From Mycolicibacterium sp. MU0050 (lineage in GTDB: Bacteria > Actinomycetota > Actinomycetes > Mycobacteriales > Mycobacteriaceae): a stretch of DNA of 64,000 nucleotides. Each line of letters opens with the position of its first letter. The stretch's first letter is position 1. The notes beneath the pieces were generated by a model. The model was not told the origin of the DNA, made no database searches, and saw only the letters and a list, made by a program, of their open reading frames with translations. Positions 1-9,822 of this stretch are shown here, one piece after another. Both the position numbers and the translations under genes were made by a program. The stretch lies in assembly GCF_963378085.1 (NCBI RefSeq), contig NZ_OY726395.1:434001-498000 (forward strand), in the 5' to 3' direction.

Positions 1-9
1 CGAGCGCGC

Positions 10-660
10 TCATCGGAGCTGCCGCAGTTCCTCGGCGGCCGCCAGGAGCAGATCCAATCCCGCCCGCCCGGCGCGCTGGGACACCGCCGAGGGGCTGATC
101 CGTTCCGCCATGGCCAACTCCTTCTTCGACCGCCCCGCGCGCAGGCCCGCCAGAAGCCGCAGGGATCGTTCGTCCAGCGATCCAAGCAGATGGTCCCGAC
201 ACATCAGGGCGGCGTTGACCGCGTGGGGATCGGCGCCGGCGTCGGTGCCGTTGCGGAAGGCCGTTCGCAGCTGCGTGAACCCGGTTTGTTCCTGCTGGGT
301 GGACACCCACTCGATGGCCTCGCGGGCCGCCCACCAGCCGGGCCCGTCCTGGATGCCCGTCGCCGGGTCGAGTTGGGTGACGGCGCCCCAGCCGAGCCCG
401 AACCGGACGTCGATACCGGGATTGAGCAGCAGACGTAACGTGAATGCCGCGTCGATCGCGGCGCCGACGGTGCCGAAGGTGCCCTGGAACTCGTCGCCGA
501 CGGTGATCGCCGGCGCGTCGGCCGCGCCGGCGGCGACCTCCTGTAGTGCCGCGGTCAGGCGGCCGTGCAGTTCGCGACGGTCCGGGTAAAGCCGCGATCC
601 GACGACGTCACCGATCAGGGTGGCGACGACCGGTGAAGCCCCGCGCTTCGCAACCGACAT
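10..660 (-). CDS. SatD family protein
   Basis: A 216-residue protein resembling the SatD family, whose biochemical role is not established. The N-terminal and central part (residues 10-150) carries the family-like GDVVGS stretch and a later TVGDEFQGTF segment. The C-terminus (about residues 165-215) looks like a helix-turn-helix, with a KKELAMAERISPSAVSQR stretch, so DNA binding or response to modified bases is plausible. The ATG at 658-660 has no ribosome-binding site. In its own sense a TATGAT hexamer lies seven bases ahead of the ATG, which suggests a leaderless transcript. The gene is the last of the minus-strand run, behind ipdC, but has its own operator-like region. Function is inferred only at family level. 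Confidence 0.7.
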   Translation of the reverse strand: MSVAKRGASPVVATLIGDVVGSRLYPDRRELHGRLTAALQEVAAGAADAPAITVGDEFQGTFGTVGAAIDAAFTLRLLLNPGIDVRFGLGWGAVTQLDPATGIQDGPGWWAAREAIEWVSTQQEQTGFTQLRTAFRNGTDAGADPHAVNAALMCRDHLLGSLDERSLRLLAGLRAGRSKKELAMAERISPSAVSQRAGRAGLDLLLAAAEELRQLR

Positions 661-706
661 ATGAAGATCATAGCTTCATAATCGGAAAATGAAGCTAATT
701 ACTTCA
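661..706. promoter_or_regulatory. Two identical dyads TGAAG-N7-CTTCA over the satD promoter
   Basis: Two copies of the dyad TGAAG-N7-CTTCA lie at 662-678 and 690-706, with centres 28 bp apart. The first overlaps a TATGAT-like -10 element (667-672, read on the minus strand) that would start transcription at the satD ATG. The second overlaps the ipdC stop codon and the -35 area. The region is far more AT-rich than its surroundings. This looks like a repressor-type operator pair; the protein that binds is unknown and SatD itself, with its HTH tail, is one candidate. Confidence 0.6.
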
Positions 707-1777
707 CTCAGCGATCAGGGCGGATGCCGCGCGAAGGTGATCGACCGCCTGGTTCACGATCGAGTCGATCAGTTCGGCGCAGGACGGAAGGTCCTCGAGG
801 ATTCCGGCGACCTGCCCGGACGCCAGCACCCCGGCGTCGGTGTTGCCGTCGACCAGGCCGGCCTTGAGCAGCATCGGCGTGTTCGCGGCCATCACCACCT
901 GGGACCAGGTCAGGTCCTTACCGCGCCGCATGGCCATGCCGTCGGTGACCATGGATCGCCAGTTCATCCCGGTCATCTTCTTGAACTTCTGCGCGTTGCG
1001 GACCGCGGCACTGAATCCGCGCACCCGCGACCCGCTTTCGAGTTTCTCCACCAGGCCGGTCCGCAGCACGCGGTGCGGCATCCCGTCGACCCGGGTCGAG
1101 ACCACGGTGCCGTCCAGGCCGGCCTGCAGGTAGCGCTGCTTGACCTCGTCGGGCACGGTCGAATCGGAGGTGAGCAGGAACCGGGTTCCCATCGCGACGC
1201 CGGCGGCGCCGTAGGACAGCGCCGCGGCCAACCCGCGGCCGTCGAAGAAGCCGCCCGCGGCCACCACCGGCATCCCGGTGTCGGCCACGGCATCGAGCAC
1301 CGAGGGCAGCAGCAGTGTGGTGGCCACCGGTCCGGTGTGCCCGCCGCCCTCGCCGCCCTGCACGATCACCGCGTCGGCACCCCAGCCGGCCACCTTCTTG
1401 GCGTGCTTGGCCGCCCCCACCGAGGGGATCACCACGACGCCGGCCTCTTTGAGTTTGGCGATCAGGTCGGGCTTGGGTGCCAGCGCGAACGAGGCGACCT
1501 TGACGCCCTCGCGGATGAGCAACTCCACCCGCTCGTTCGCGTCCCCGGCGTCGGCGCGGATGTTGATGCCGAATGGCTTGTCGGTGGCCGCCTTCACCTT
1601 GGCCACCGCGGTCTCGAGTTCGGCGAGCGTCATCGTCGCCGACGCCAGGATGCCCAGACCGCCGGCATTCGAGGTGGCGGCTACCAGGCGGGCGCCGGCC
1701 ACCCATCCCATGCCGGTCTGCACGACGGGATGTTCGATGCCGACCAGTTCGGTCAGCGGGGTCTTCAGCGCACCCAT
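704..1777 (-). CDS. ipdC: IpdC, flavin-dependent steroid-ring reductase (2-nitropropane dioxygenase family)
   Basis: A 357-residue FMN-dependent TIM-barrel protein of the nitronate monooxygenase / NAD(P)H:flavin oxidoreductase family. It matches Rv3553 of M. tuberculosis in context. There IpdC acts on 5-hydroxy-HIP-CoA, the CoA thioester of the C/D-ring fragment left after rings A and B are removed. Visible features are the N-terminal HPVVQTGMGWVAGARL segment, the phosphate-binding stretch ADAVIVQGGEGGGHTG at about residues 135-150, and AAGGFFDGRG at about 185. It lies two bases downstream of ipdB, so it is probably cotranscribed from the echA20 side under KstR2. The fdxB gene that follows in M. 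tuberculosis is absent here and a SatD gene takes its place. Confidence 0.85.
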   Translation of the reverse strand: MGALKTPLTELVGIEHPVVQTGMGWVAGARLVAATSNAGGLGILASATMTLAELETAVAKVKAATDKPFGINIRADAGDANERVELLIREGVKVASFALAPKPDLIAKLKEAGVVVIPSVGAAKHAKKVAGWGADAVIVQGGEGGGHTGPVATTLLLPSVLDAVADTGMPVVAAGGFFDGRGLAAALSYGAAGVAMGTRFLLTSDSTVPDEVKQRYLQAGLDGTVVSTRVDGMPHRVLRTGLVEKLESGSRVRGFSAAVRNAQKFKKMTGMNWRSMVTDGMAMRRGKDLTWSQVVMAANTPMLLKAGLVDGNTDAGVLASGQVAGILEDLPSCAELIDSIVNQAVDHLRAASALIAE

Positions 1778-1779
1778 GC

Positions 1780-2529
1780 TCAGGCCTTGACTTCCTTGTC
1801 CCGCAGTGACTTCGGGTCGATCACCTCGCGGAGCAACTCGAGTTCCTCGGGTTCGGGCAGCCGGGTGACCGTCGCCGCGTCGAGGCCGTGGACCTCGAAC
1901 GAGGTGTTCTCGGCGACCTGCTCGGCGGTCACGCCGGGATGCAGCGACAGCGCGCGCATCGTGCGGTCGGGGCCGCCGAAGTCGAACACGCCGAGGTTGC
2001 TGACCACCCGGTAGATGTTGGCGAACCGGTAGGCGGGATTGTCGGAATCGACCTTGTCCCAGCCGATTCCCGACACGATGTCGACCGCGTCGCAGAAGAC
2101 GCGGCGGGAGTGGTTGCCCACCCAGTAACTCGTGGCGTGGTTGATGGTGTTGCCCGGGGCTCCGCGCACGCCGAACATCTGCCGGGTGGGGTGCTGGATG
2201 GGCCCGAAGGCCGACAGGTTCTGGTTGCCGAACCGGTCGATCTGGTTGGCGCCCATCACCACATGTCGACGCCCCCAGGCCAGGGTCTCGAAGACCCGGC
2301 CGAAGGGCATCCAGCCTTCGATCTCGGCCGGCGCGCCGATCGCGGGGGTGTCGGCGATCAGCCGGGCCTCTCCGTCGGTCAGCAGGATGTCCGGCGCGAA
2401 CGTCAGCCGGGCCAGCCGGGCGCCGATCGACACGATCGTGGTCATGGGGCTCACCATGATCTCGCCGGCATCGCGGAACAGGTCGGCACAGGCCGCGGCG
2501 CAGACGTCGGCGCGACTCGGGGCGATCAT
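1780..2529 (-). CDS. ipdB: IpdB, COCHEA-CoA hydrolase beta subunit (CoA-transferase family)
   Basis: About 249 residues, class I CoA-transferase beta-subunit fold. With IpdA it forms the hydrolase that opens ring C of the steroid degradation intermediate COCHEA-CoA. The start is the ATG at 2527-2529 (MIAPSRADVC), which overlaps the ipdA stop as ATGA; a longer in-frame reading back to 2625 lies inside ipdA and is rejected. The segments HVVMGANQIDRFGNQN and RQMFGVRGAPGNTINHATSYWV are characteristic. Overlap with ipdA implies translational coupling and equimolar expression of the heterodimer. Confidence is high from context and motif content. Confidence 0.88.
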   Translation of the reverse strand: MIAPSRADVCAAACADLFRDAGEIMVSPMTTIVSIGARLARLTFAPDILLTDGEARLIADTPAIGAPAEIEGWMPFGRVFETLAWGRRHVVMGANQIDRFGNQNLSAFGPIQHPTRQMFGVRGAPGNTINHATSYWVGNHSRRVFCDAVDIVSGIGWDKVDSDNPAYRFANIYRVVSNLGVFDFGGPDRTMRALSLHPGVTAEQVAENTSFEVHGLDAATVTRLPEPEELELLREVIDPKSLRDKEVKA

Positions 2530-3416
2530 GCTTGTCCCTCCTTGGTGGCGGTGGCGAACTCGCGGACCGCGGCTTGATAGTCGGCCTCGCTGCCCGACAG
2601 GTAGGTGGCGACGAACTGCTGCCACGTTTCGTCGGAACCGGCAGCCTCGGCGTAGTGGCGCTGGAACTTCTCGTCGCGCCGGTAATCCGGTTCGGCGGTG
2701 GTGAAGTGGGCGCCGCCGGGGGCCTCCACGACGCTGTCCACCATCATCCGGTTCACCAGGAGAGCTTGGGGCGGAACCGCTTTCACCAATTCTTCGGTCG
2801 GCACCACCTTCTCCACCGACAGGAAGCGGCGCTGCGCCGCCATCAGGAACAGGTCGTCGAAGTACGGGTCGATCCCGGTGTAGGCCGCGTTGCCGCGGCT
2901 GTCGCCCAGATTGAGGTGGACGAAGGCGGCGTCGAGGTTCAGTGCCGGCATGGCGACCAGTTCCTCGTGGGCGTCACCGGTGGGGTAGGGCGAGCGCACG
3001 GTCTTCAGTTCGTCGCCCCAGAACCGCAGCACGTCGCTGCCCAGCCCCGCGCGGATCGGCAGGAACGGCAATCGTTGCGCGGCGGCCTGCAGCCCGCACC
3101 GCAGCATGCCCTCGTCCATCTCGCGCGCCTCGATCGCGCCGGAGGTGCGGGCCTTGGCGAACCAGGGGTCGTAGAACGGCGGGGAGTCCAGTGACACGAA
3201 GCCGTAGTAGACGCGCTTGACCTTGCCGGCCGAGCACAGCAGACCCAGATCCGGCCCGCCGTAGGTGACGATCGTCAGGTCGGTGACGTCGGTGCGCAGC
3301 AGGGCACGGACGAACGCCATGGGCTTACGCCGGGAGCCCCAGCCGCCGAGGCCGATCGTCATGCCGCTCTCGATCGAGGCGACGGCGTCGTCCAGAGTTG
3401 TTCTCTTGTCTGTCAT
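2526..3416 (-). CDS. ipdA: IpdA, COCHEA-CoA hydrolase alpha subunit
   Basis: A 296-residue alpha subunit of the IpdAB ring-C hydrolase. It has a CoA-transferase family I fold with the N-terminal glycine-rich TIGLGGWGSRRKPMAFVRAL stretch and the DLTIVTYGGPDLGLL strand-loop at about residue 45. It overlaps ipdB by four bases at its end and overlaps the echA20 stop at its start (3413-3416), so echA20-ipdA-ipdB-ipdC reads as one tightly coupled operon. Orthology to Rv3551 is inferred from content and order. In steroid-degrading actinobacteria loss of IpdAB causes accumulation of the CoA thioester COCHEA-CoA. Confidence 0.88.
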   Translation of the reverse strand: MTDKRTTLDDAVASIESGMTIGLGGWGSRRKPMAFVRALLRTDVTDLTIVTYGGPDLGLLCSAGKVKRVYYGFVSLDSPPFYDPWFAKARTSGAIEAREMDEGMLRCGLQAAAQRLPFLPIRAGLGSDVLRFWGDELKTVRSPYPTGDAHEELVAMPALNLDAAFVHLNLGDSRGNAAYTGIDPYFDDLFLMAAQRRFLSVEKVVPTEELVKAVPPQALLVNRMMVDSVVEAPGGAHFTTAEPDYRRDEKFQRHYAEAAGSDETWQQFVATYLSGSEADYQAAVREFATATKEGQA

Positions 3417-4174
3417 TTCGAAGAAGATCCCTTGTCGGTGCCGGCGAATGCGTCCCGGTGCTCGTCGGACACACCGGACAGGTTGAGCTCGAAGGTGAAA
3501 CCCTGCTCCATCCGGTACCGGGCGTTGACGGGCTGCACGTCGATGAAGTTCAGCGCCTCCTTGGCCGCCCGGATGACCCGGGTGTCCTTGCTGGCGATGT
3601 CGCGGGCCACCCGCAACGCCGACTCGTCGAGTTCGGCGCGCGGCACCACCTCGTGTACCGAGCCGAAGTGATGCAGGGTGTCGGCGTCCACGGTGGCCGC
3701 GGTGAAGAACAGTCGGCGCATCAGGTGCTGCGGCACCAACCGGGACAGGTGGGTGGCCGCACCGAGGGCGCCGCGTTCCACCTCCGGCAGGCCGAATTTG
3801 GCGTCGTCGGAGGCGACGATGACGTCGGCGTTGCCGACCAGTCCGATGCCGCCGCCCACGCAGAAGCCGTTGACCGCGGCGACCACCGGGACTTCACATT
3901 CGTAGACGGCCTTGAACGCGGCGTAGCAGCCGCGGTTGGCGTCGATGAGCGCGGTGAAGCCCTCGGTGTTCTGCATTTCCTTGATGTCCACACCGGCGTT
4001 GAAGCCGCGTCCTTCGGCGCGCAGGATCACCACGTGGGTGCTCCGGTCGCGACCGGCCGCGGTGATCGCGTCGGCGAGTTCGAACCAACCGGCCGACGGG
4101 ATGGCGTTGACCGGGGGGTAGTTGACGGTGACCGAGACAATGCCCGGTTCGACTGTCTGGGTGGTGATCGTCAT
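3413..4174 (-). CDS. echA20: EchA20, crotonase-family ring-D hydrolase
   Basis: A 253-residue crotonase (enoyl-CoA hydratase/isomerase superfamily) protein. It corresponds to Rv3550, which hydrolyses ring D of HIEC-CoA in steroid C/D-ring catabolism. The oxyanion-hole regions are visible as GRGFNAGVDIKEM (about residues 55-67) and CVGGGIGLVGNADV (about 105-118). The ATG at 4172-4174 follows an AGGA-type ribosome-binding site. It is the first gene of the minus-strand ipd operon and is divergent from an SDR gene, with a KstR2 operator between them. Confidence 0.85.
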   Translation of the reverse strand: MTITTQTVEPGIVSVTVNYPPVNAIPSAGWFELADAITAAGRDRSTHVVILRAEGRGFNAGVDIKEMQNTEGFTALIDANRGCYAAFKAVYECEVPVVAAVNGFCVGGGIGLVGNADVIVASDDAKFGLPEVERGALGAATHLSRLVPQHLMRRLFFTAATVDADTLHHFGSVHEVVPRAELDESALRVARDIASKDTRVIRAAKEALNFIDVQPVNARYRMEQGFTFELNLSGVSDEHRDAFAGTDKGSSSK

Positions 4175-4204
4175 CGAGTCACTTCCTGATGGGGTCGCTA
4201 CCTA

Positions 4205-4218
4205 AGCAAGCACTTGCT
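4205..4218. promoter_or_regulatory. KstR2 operator between echA20 and the SDR genes
   Basis: The 14-mer AGCAAGCACTTGCT matches the KstR2 consensus AnCAAGnnCTTGnT at every fixed position. It lies in the 59-bp divergent promoter between echA20 and the Rv3549c-like SDR, so one TetR-family repressor would control both arms. For the plus-strand gene the box occupies roughly -29 to -16 relative to a transcript starting at the GTG at 4234. The KstR2 ligand is a HIP-CoA thioester, per work on M. tuberculosis. The kstR2 gene itself is not in this window. Confidence 0.9.
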
Positions 4219-4233
4219 TGGTACGCTAGCACA

Positions 4234-5007
4234 GTGACTGACGTGGCTGGGATCAATCTGCAATTGGACGGTCGGGTGGTGCTGGTCACCGGCGGCGTCC
4301 GCGGGGTCGGGGCCGGCATCAGCGCGGTCTTCGCTGGTCAAGGTGCCACCGTGGTGACCTGCGCGCGTCGCCCGGTCGAGGGTTCGCCGTATGAGTTCCA
4401 CTCCTGCGACGTCCGCGACGACGAGGCGGTGGCCGCGCTGATCGCCGCCATCGTGGAGCGCCACGGCCGCCTCGACGTGGTGGTCAACAACGCGGGCGGT
4501 TCGCCCTACGTGCCCGCGGCCGACGCCTCGGCCAAGTTCAGCACCAAGATCGTCGAACTGAATCTGCTGGGGCCGCTGTCGGTCTCGCAACACGCCAACG
4601 CCGTCATGCAGAACCAGGACGGCGGCGGTTCGATCGTCAACATCGCCAGCGTCAGCGGGCGACGTCCCACGCCGGGTACGGCGGCCTACGGCGCGGCCAA
4701 GGCCGGCATGGAAAGCATCACCAGCACGCTGGCGGTCGAATGGGCCCCGAAGGTGCGGGTGAACTCCGTGGTGGTCGGCATGGTGGAGACCGAGCAGTCC
4801 GACCTCTTCTACGGCGACGCCGACTCCATCGCGGCGATCTCGGCCAACGTGCCGCTTCGCCGCCTCGCCAAACCCGAGGATGTCGGTTGGGCCGCAGCGT
4901 TTTTGGCCTCGGATGCGGCCACCTATATCAGCGGTGCGTCGCTGGAGGTCCACGGCGGCGGCGAACCGCCGCACTACCTGTCGACCACCACCGCAGACAT
5001 CAAATAG
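4234..5007 (+). CDS. SDR family oxidoreductase (Rv3549c-like), steroid C/D-ring degradation
   Basis: A short-chain dehydrogenase/reductase of about 257 residues. The NAD(P)-binding motif VTGGVRGVGAG, the NNAGG motif, and the active-site Ser with AAYGAAKAG (YxxxK) are all present. It corresponds by position to Rv3549c, a member of the KstR2 regulon assigned to C/D-ring beta-oxidation. I start it at the GTG of 4234 (VTDVAGINL). An upstream ATG at 4189 would place the KstR2 operator inside the coding region. No ribosome-binding site precedes 4234, and a TACGCT hexamer seven bases upstream suggests leaderless initiation. The exact substrate is not readable from sequence. Confidence 0.8.
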   Translation: MTDVAGINLQLDGRVVLVTGGVRGVGAGISAVFAGQGATVVTCARRPVEGSPYEFHSCDVRDDEAVAALIAAIVERHGRLDVVVNNAGGSPYVPAADASAKFSTKIVELNLLGPLSVSQHANAVMQNQDGGGSIVNIASVSGRRPTPGTAAYGAAKAGMESITSTLAVEWAPKVRVNSVVVGMVETEQSDLFYGDADSIAAISANVPLRRLAKPEDVGWAAAFLASDAATYISGASLEVHGGGEPPHYLSTTTADIK

Positions 5008-5023
5008 AAGGAGACACACAGTC

Positions 5024-5929
5024 ATGGGAGTTCTCGACGGCCGCGTCGTCATCGTCACCGGAGCCGGCGGCGGCCTGGGCCGCGCCCACGCGCTGGCCGC
5101 AGCCGCAGAAGGCGCCAGGGTGGTGGTCAACGACATCGGCGTGGGCCTCGACGGTTCGCCGGCCGGCGGCGGCAGCGCCGCCCAGTCGGTGGTCGACGAG
5201 ATCCTCGCCGCCGGTGGGGAAGCCGTCGCCAACGGCGCCAATGTGGCCGACTGGGACCAGTCGCAGGCGATGATCCAGGCCGCGATCGACACCTTCGGCG
5301 GACTCGACGTGCTGGTCAACAACGCCGGCATCGTGCGTGACCGGATGTTCGCCAACACCACCGAGGAAGAATTCGACGCGGTGGTCGCGGTGCACCTCAA
5401 GGGGCACTTCGCCGCCATGCGGCACGCCGCGGCGTACTGGCGGGCGAAGTCCAAGGCCGGGGAGAGCGTGGATGCGCGGATCATCAACACCAGCTCCGGC
5501 GCCGGACTGCAGGGCAGCGTGGGGCAGGCCAACTACAGCGCGGCCAAGGCCGGCATCGCCGCGCTGACCCTGGTGGCCGCCGCCGAGATGGGCCGCTACG
5601 GGGTCACCGTCAACGCCATCGCGCCCTCGGCGCGGACCCGGATGACCGAGACCGTCTTCGCTGAGATGATGGCGACCCAGGGCGACGACTTCGACGCCAT
5701 GGCACCGGAAAACGTTTCGCCCCTGGTGGTTTGGCTCGGCAGCGTCCAGTCCCGCGACGTCACCGGCCAGGTCTTCGAACTCGAGGGCGGCAAGATCCGG
5801 GTGGCCGAGGGATGGGCGCACGGCCCGCAGGTGGACAAGGGCGCACGCTGGGATCCCGCCGAACTGGGACCGGTGGTGTCGGACCTGTTGGCCAAGGCAC
5901 GGCCCGCGGTTCCGGTCTACGGCGCCTGA
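5024..5929 (+). CDS. SDR family oxidoreductase (Rv3548c-like, hydroxyacyl-CoA dehydrogenase type)
   Basis: A 301-residue short-chain dehydrogenase resembling the dehydrogenase part of peroxisomal multifunctional enzyme type 2. It has [13 protein letters not shown] for cofactor binding, LVNNAGIVRDRMF at about residues 98-110, INTSSGAGLQG carrying the catalytic Ser, and ANYSAAKAG as YxxxK. The start is the ATG at 5024 after an AAGGAG site 10 bases upstream. It lies 16 bases behind the preceding SDR, so the two are cotranscribed under KstR2. Position matches Rv3548c. Likely role is oxidation of a hydroxyacyl-CoA in C/D-ring breakdown. Confidence 0.8.
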   Translation: MGVLDGRVVIVTGAGGGLGRAHALAAAAEGARVVVNDIGVGLDGSPAGGGSAAQSVVDEILAAGGEAVANGANVADWDQSQAMIQAAIDTFGGLDVLVNNAGIVRDRMFANTTEEEFDAVVAVHLKGHFAAMRHAAAYWRAKSKAGESVDARIINTSSGAGLQGSVGQANYSAAKAGIAALTLVAAAEMGRYGVTVNAIAPSARTRMTETVFAEMMATQGDDFDAMAPENVSPLVVWLGSVQSRDVTGQVFELEGGKIRVAEGWAHGPQVDKGARWDPAELGPVVSDLLAKARPAVPVYGA

Positions 5930-5951
5930 TCCGGCGCGGCATCGCACAACG

Positions 5952-5987
5952 GCAATCGGCCCCCTCGAAGGTGAGGGGGCCGATTGC
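5952..5987. terminator. Bidirectional hairpin between convergent genes
   Basis: A perfect 15-bp stem (from GCAATCGGCC at its left arm) with the 6-base loop GAAGGT lies between the convergent SDR (ends 5929) and histidine-phosphatase gene (ends 6006). There is no clear T tract on either side, as is usual for mycobacterial terminators. Confidence 0.75.
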
Positions 5988-6005
5988 GCTTCGCGGTCTA
6001 CACCG

Positions 6006-7457
6006 TTACGCGGCGTCCTTGTCAGACGAGCTGTCGGACGAATCAGTCTTCGAGCTGGTCTTGTCCTTGCCGGACACCGCCTTGCGCACCGACTCCCGCG
6101 TGCTGTCGGCCGCCTTGCGGACATGGTCGGCGGCCTCGCCCACGGCGCTGCGCACCCGGTCCCGCATCTCACCACGGGCCTCGGCCAGCTCGGATCGGGT
6201 GGATCGGCCGAGATCGCGTACCGCCGTGCGACTCTCGGAGTACGTCGCGCCCTGCCCGGCCCGGTCGGTGCCGGCGGCCGCGAGTTGCCTGACCAGCTCG
6301 CGGCTGGACGCCACCGGGGCGTCGTCGGCGGTCGGGTCGGCTTCCAGCTCGGTCGCCGCGGGCTCCGCACCGCTGGAGGCGGTCGACTGCGGTTGCTCGG
6401 CCCGCTGTTGTTCGACCTGAGCGGCCCTGGGCCGCACCAGATCCCGGATCGCGTCGACGGTGTCGGTGACCGAGTCGGTGACGAACTTGACGGTGGCGTC
6501 GCCGACATCGCGGACGCCCCGCACGGCGGTCTGCCCGACGGCCTCGACGTCGGCATCGAACACCGGTTGGCGCAAATTGTGCAGCGCGGTCTGCGGCGCC
6601 ACCACCAGATCGCGGACGTTCACCAGCATCTTCACCGGGTACGTGGCCGCAGCCACCTCCTGGCCGGCCCAACTCTTCAACGTGTAGCTGCCGTCGTCGT
6701 TCTTCTCGACCACCACGACGTTGGTGTTGTCGAGCGGATGCTGCAGCATGAGCAGAAGGTTCGGGTTGTCGACGGTCATCATGGTCCAGAACATCATCGT
6801 GGCCCCGTGTGAGAAGGCCACCACGTTGATCTCGCCGTCGCCGTCGGCGTCCCCGTCGGCCTCCATCTGCGCGATGGCCTCCGCCATCCGCGCGGCGAAC
6901 TCGTTGCCGTCCTCCGAACCCGGGATGCGCACAAACCGCGCACCCAAGGCCCATGCGATGGGGGCCAGCCCGTATCCGAGGCGGCCCAACCCGTCTTCCT
7001 GCGAGGAGCCCTCGAAAATCCCGGCACCGATCTCCTGGATGCCGGCCACCGAACGCGGTCGGGCCGGGTCGTAGGTGCCGATCACCACCAGCTCGTCACC
7101 GCTGCGATTCAGCGATTCCAGCAGCGGTTGCGCGGTCTGCTGAGTGCGGATCATCGTCGAGGCGTAGAAACGGTCGAATGCCTTGGCGTCGATTCCGGAG
7201 CCGGCGAGCTTGGCGGGCAACGCGTCGGCCTCGTCCCAGCCCTTCTCCGTCAACTCCGGTCCGGGCACCGAGGTGTCGATGTAGCCGGAGGCATTGCCCG
7301 CCGACTCCGCGTGCCGGATGAAGGTGATGGTCATCGCCCCGGCGGGTATCGCCGCGAGCACGACGAGGACCAGCACGGACAGCGTCGCGAGGAGCAATCG
7401 GACGGCGGTGGGTGGTCGCCGTGACGCCGCCTGAGACCCGACCGAATTTTCGTACAT
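6006..7457 (-). CDS. Secreted or membrane-anchored histidine phosphatase family protein
   Basis: About 483 residues. The N-terminus has a signal peptide or anchor (about residues 20-45, hydrophobic LLLATLSVLVLVVLAAIPAG). It is followed by a phosphoglycerate-mutase-like histidine phosphatase domain with the catalytic motif FIRHAES at about 50-56 and the second histidine in VVAFSHGATMMF. The last roughly 180 residues form a charged, Ala/Ser-rich tail with amphipathic-helix character (many AVGEAADHVRKAAD-like turns) ending in a Ser/Asp/Lys run. I chose the ATG at 7455-7457 (MYENSV); the open frame upstream to 8030 is the shadow of the Ddn-like gene. The substrate is unknown. A perfect 11-bp-arm palindrome lies about 60 bp upstream. 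Confidence 0.7.
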   Translation of the reverse strand: MYENSVGSQAASRRPPTAVRLLLATLSVLVLVVLAAIPAGAMTITFIRHAESAGNASGYIDTSVPGPELTEKGWDEADALPAKLAGSGIDAKAFDRFYASTMIRTQQTAQPLLESLNRSGDELVVIGTYDPARPRSVAGIQEIGAGIFEGSSQEDGLGRLGYGLAPIAWALGARFVRIPGSEDGNEFAARMAEAIAQMEADGDADGDGEINVVAFSHGATMMFWTMMTVDNPNLLLMLQHPLDNTNVVVVEKNDDGSYTLKSWAGQEVAAATYPVKMLVNVRDLVVAPQTALHNLRQPVFDADVEAVGQTAVRGVRDVGDATVKFVTDSVTDTVDAIRDLVRPRAAQVEQQRAEQPQSTASSGAEPAATELEADPTADDAPVASSRELVRQLAAAGTDRAGQGATYSESRTAVRDLGRSTRSELAEARGEMRDRVRSAVGEAADHVRKAADSTRESVRKAVSGKDKTSSKTDSSDSSSDKDAA

Positions 7458-7516
7458 CGACCCTCCGTCCCCTGAACCCCGAATGGGCCGGCTCACGCCG
7501 ACAGCCGGAGGTGAGC

Positions 7517-7542
7517 GTGCACACATTAACAAATGTGTGCAC
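7517..7542. promoter_or_regulatory. Perfect palindrome upstream of the histidine phosphatase gene
   Basis: GTGCACACATT, four bases AACA, then AATGTGTGCAC form a perfect 11-bp inverted repeat with an AT-rich centre. It sits 60 bp upstream of the phosphatase start and 59 bp beyond the Ddn-like stop. No T tract follows, and the symmetric form with an A/T core is more like a TetR- or GntR-type operator than a terminator. Confidence 0.55.
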
Positions 7543-7600
7543 TGGCCGGTCCGAAGTCGGACAACTTGGACGACGCGCGTCAGACGCGCGGGGCCGCGCT

Positions 7601-9655
<2,055 letters not shown>

Positions 9656-9656
9656 C

Positions 9657-9670
9657 TAGAACACGTTTCA
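9657..9670. promoter_or_regulatory. KstR operator between fadA5 and cyp125
   Basis: TAGAACACGTTTCA fits the KstR consensus TnnAACnnGTTnnA. It lies in the 176-bp divergent region between fadA5 and cyp125, immediately upstream of the fadA5 start. A second, degenerate copy (TAGACCACGTTGTT at 9746-9759) sits nearer cyp125 and has two departures from consensus. KstR is the TetR-family repressor of steroid side-chain and ring A/B genes, released by a cholestenoyl-CoA ligand. kstR itself is outside the window. Confidence 0.88.
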
Positions 9671-9822
9671 TTACTCTGACAAGCGACGATGCCCCACCAC
9701 CTTTGATCTGCGGTCAAGCCGTGTTTCAATGGTGGCAATCGGAACTAGACCACGTTGTTTCAGGCCGTTCGACGCGGCTCCCGCGCACGTCGACACCTGC
9801 GACCACCATCAGGAGTAAACAC

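Noticed and set aside
689..2014. Long open frame on the plus strand opposite ipdC and ipdB
   Set aside because: It is His/Gly/Arg-rich nonsense typical of high-GC antisense frames and lies over two well-recognised genes.
5000..6556. Long minus-strand frame opposite the SDR gene
   Set aside because: Low-complexity Arg/Pro-rich composition; the opposite strand encodes a complete SDR with catalytic motifs and a hairpin terminator lies inside this frame.
7561..7600. GC-rich palindromic run after the Ddn-like stop as a terminator
   Set aside because: The arms overlap, leaving no stable loop, and no T tract follows.
9746..9759. Second KstR site nearer cyp125 (TAGACCACGTTGTT)
   Set aside because: It departs from the consensus at the AAC half and at the last position, so it is not listed as a separate operator.
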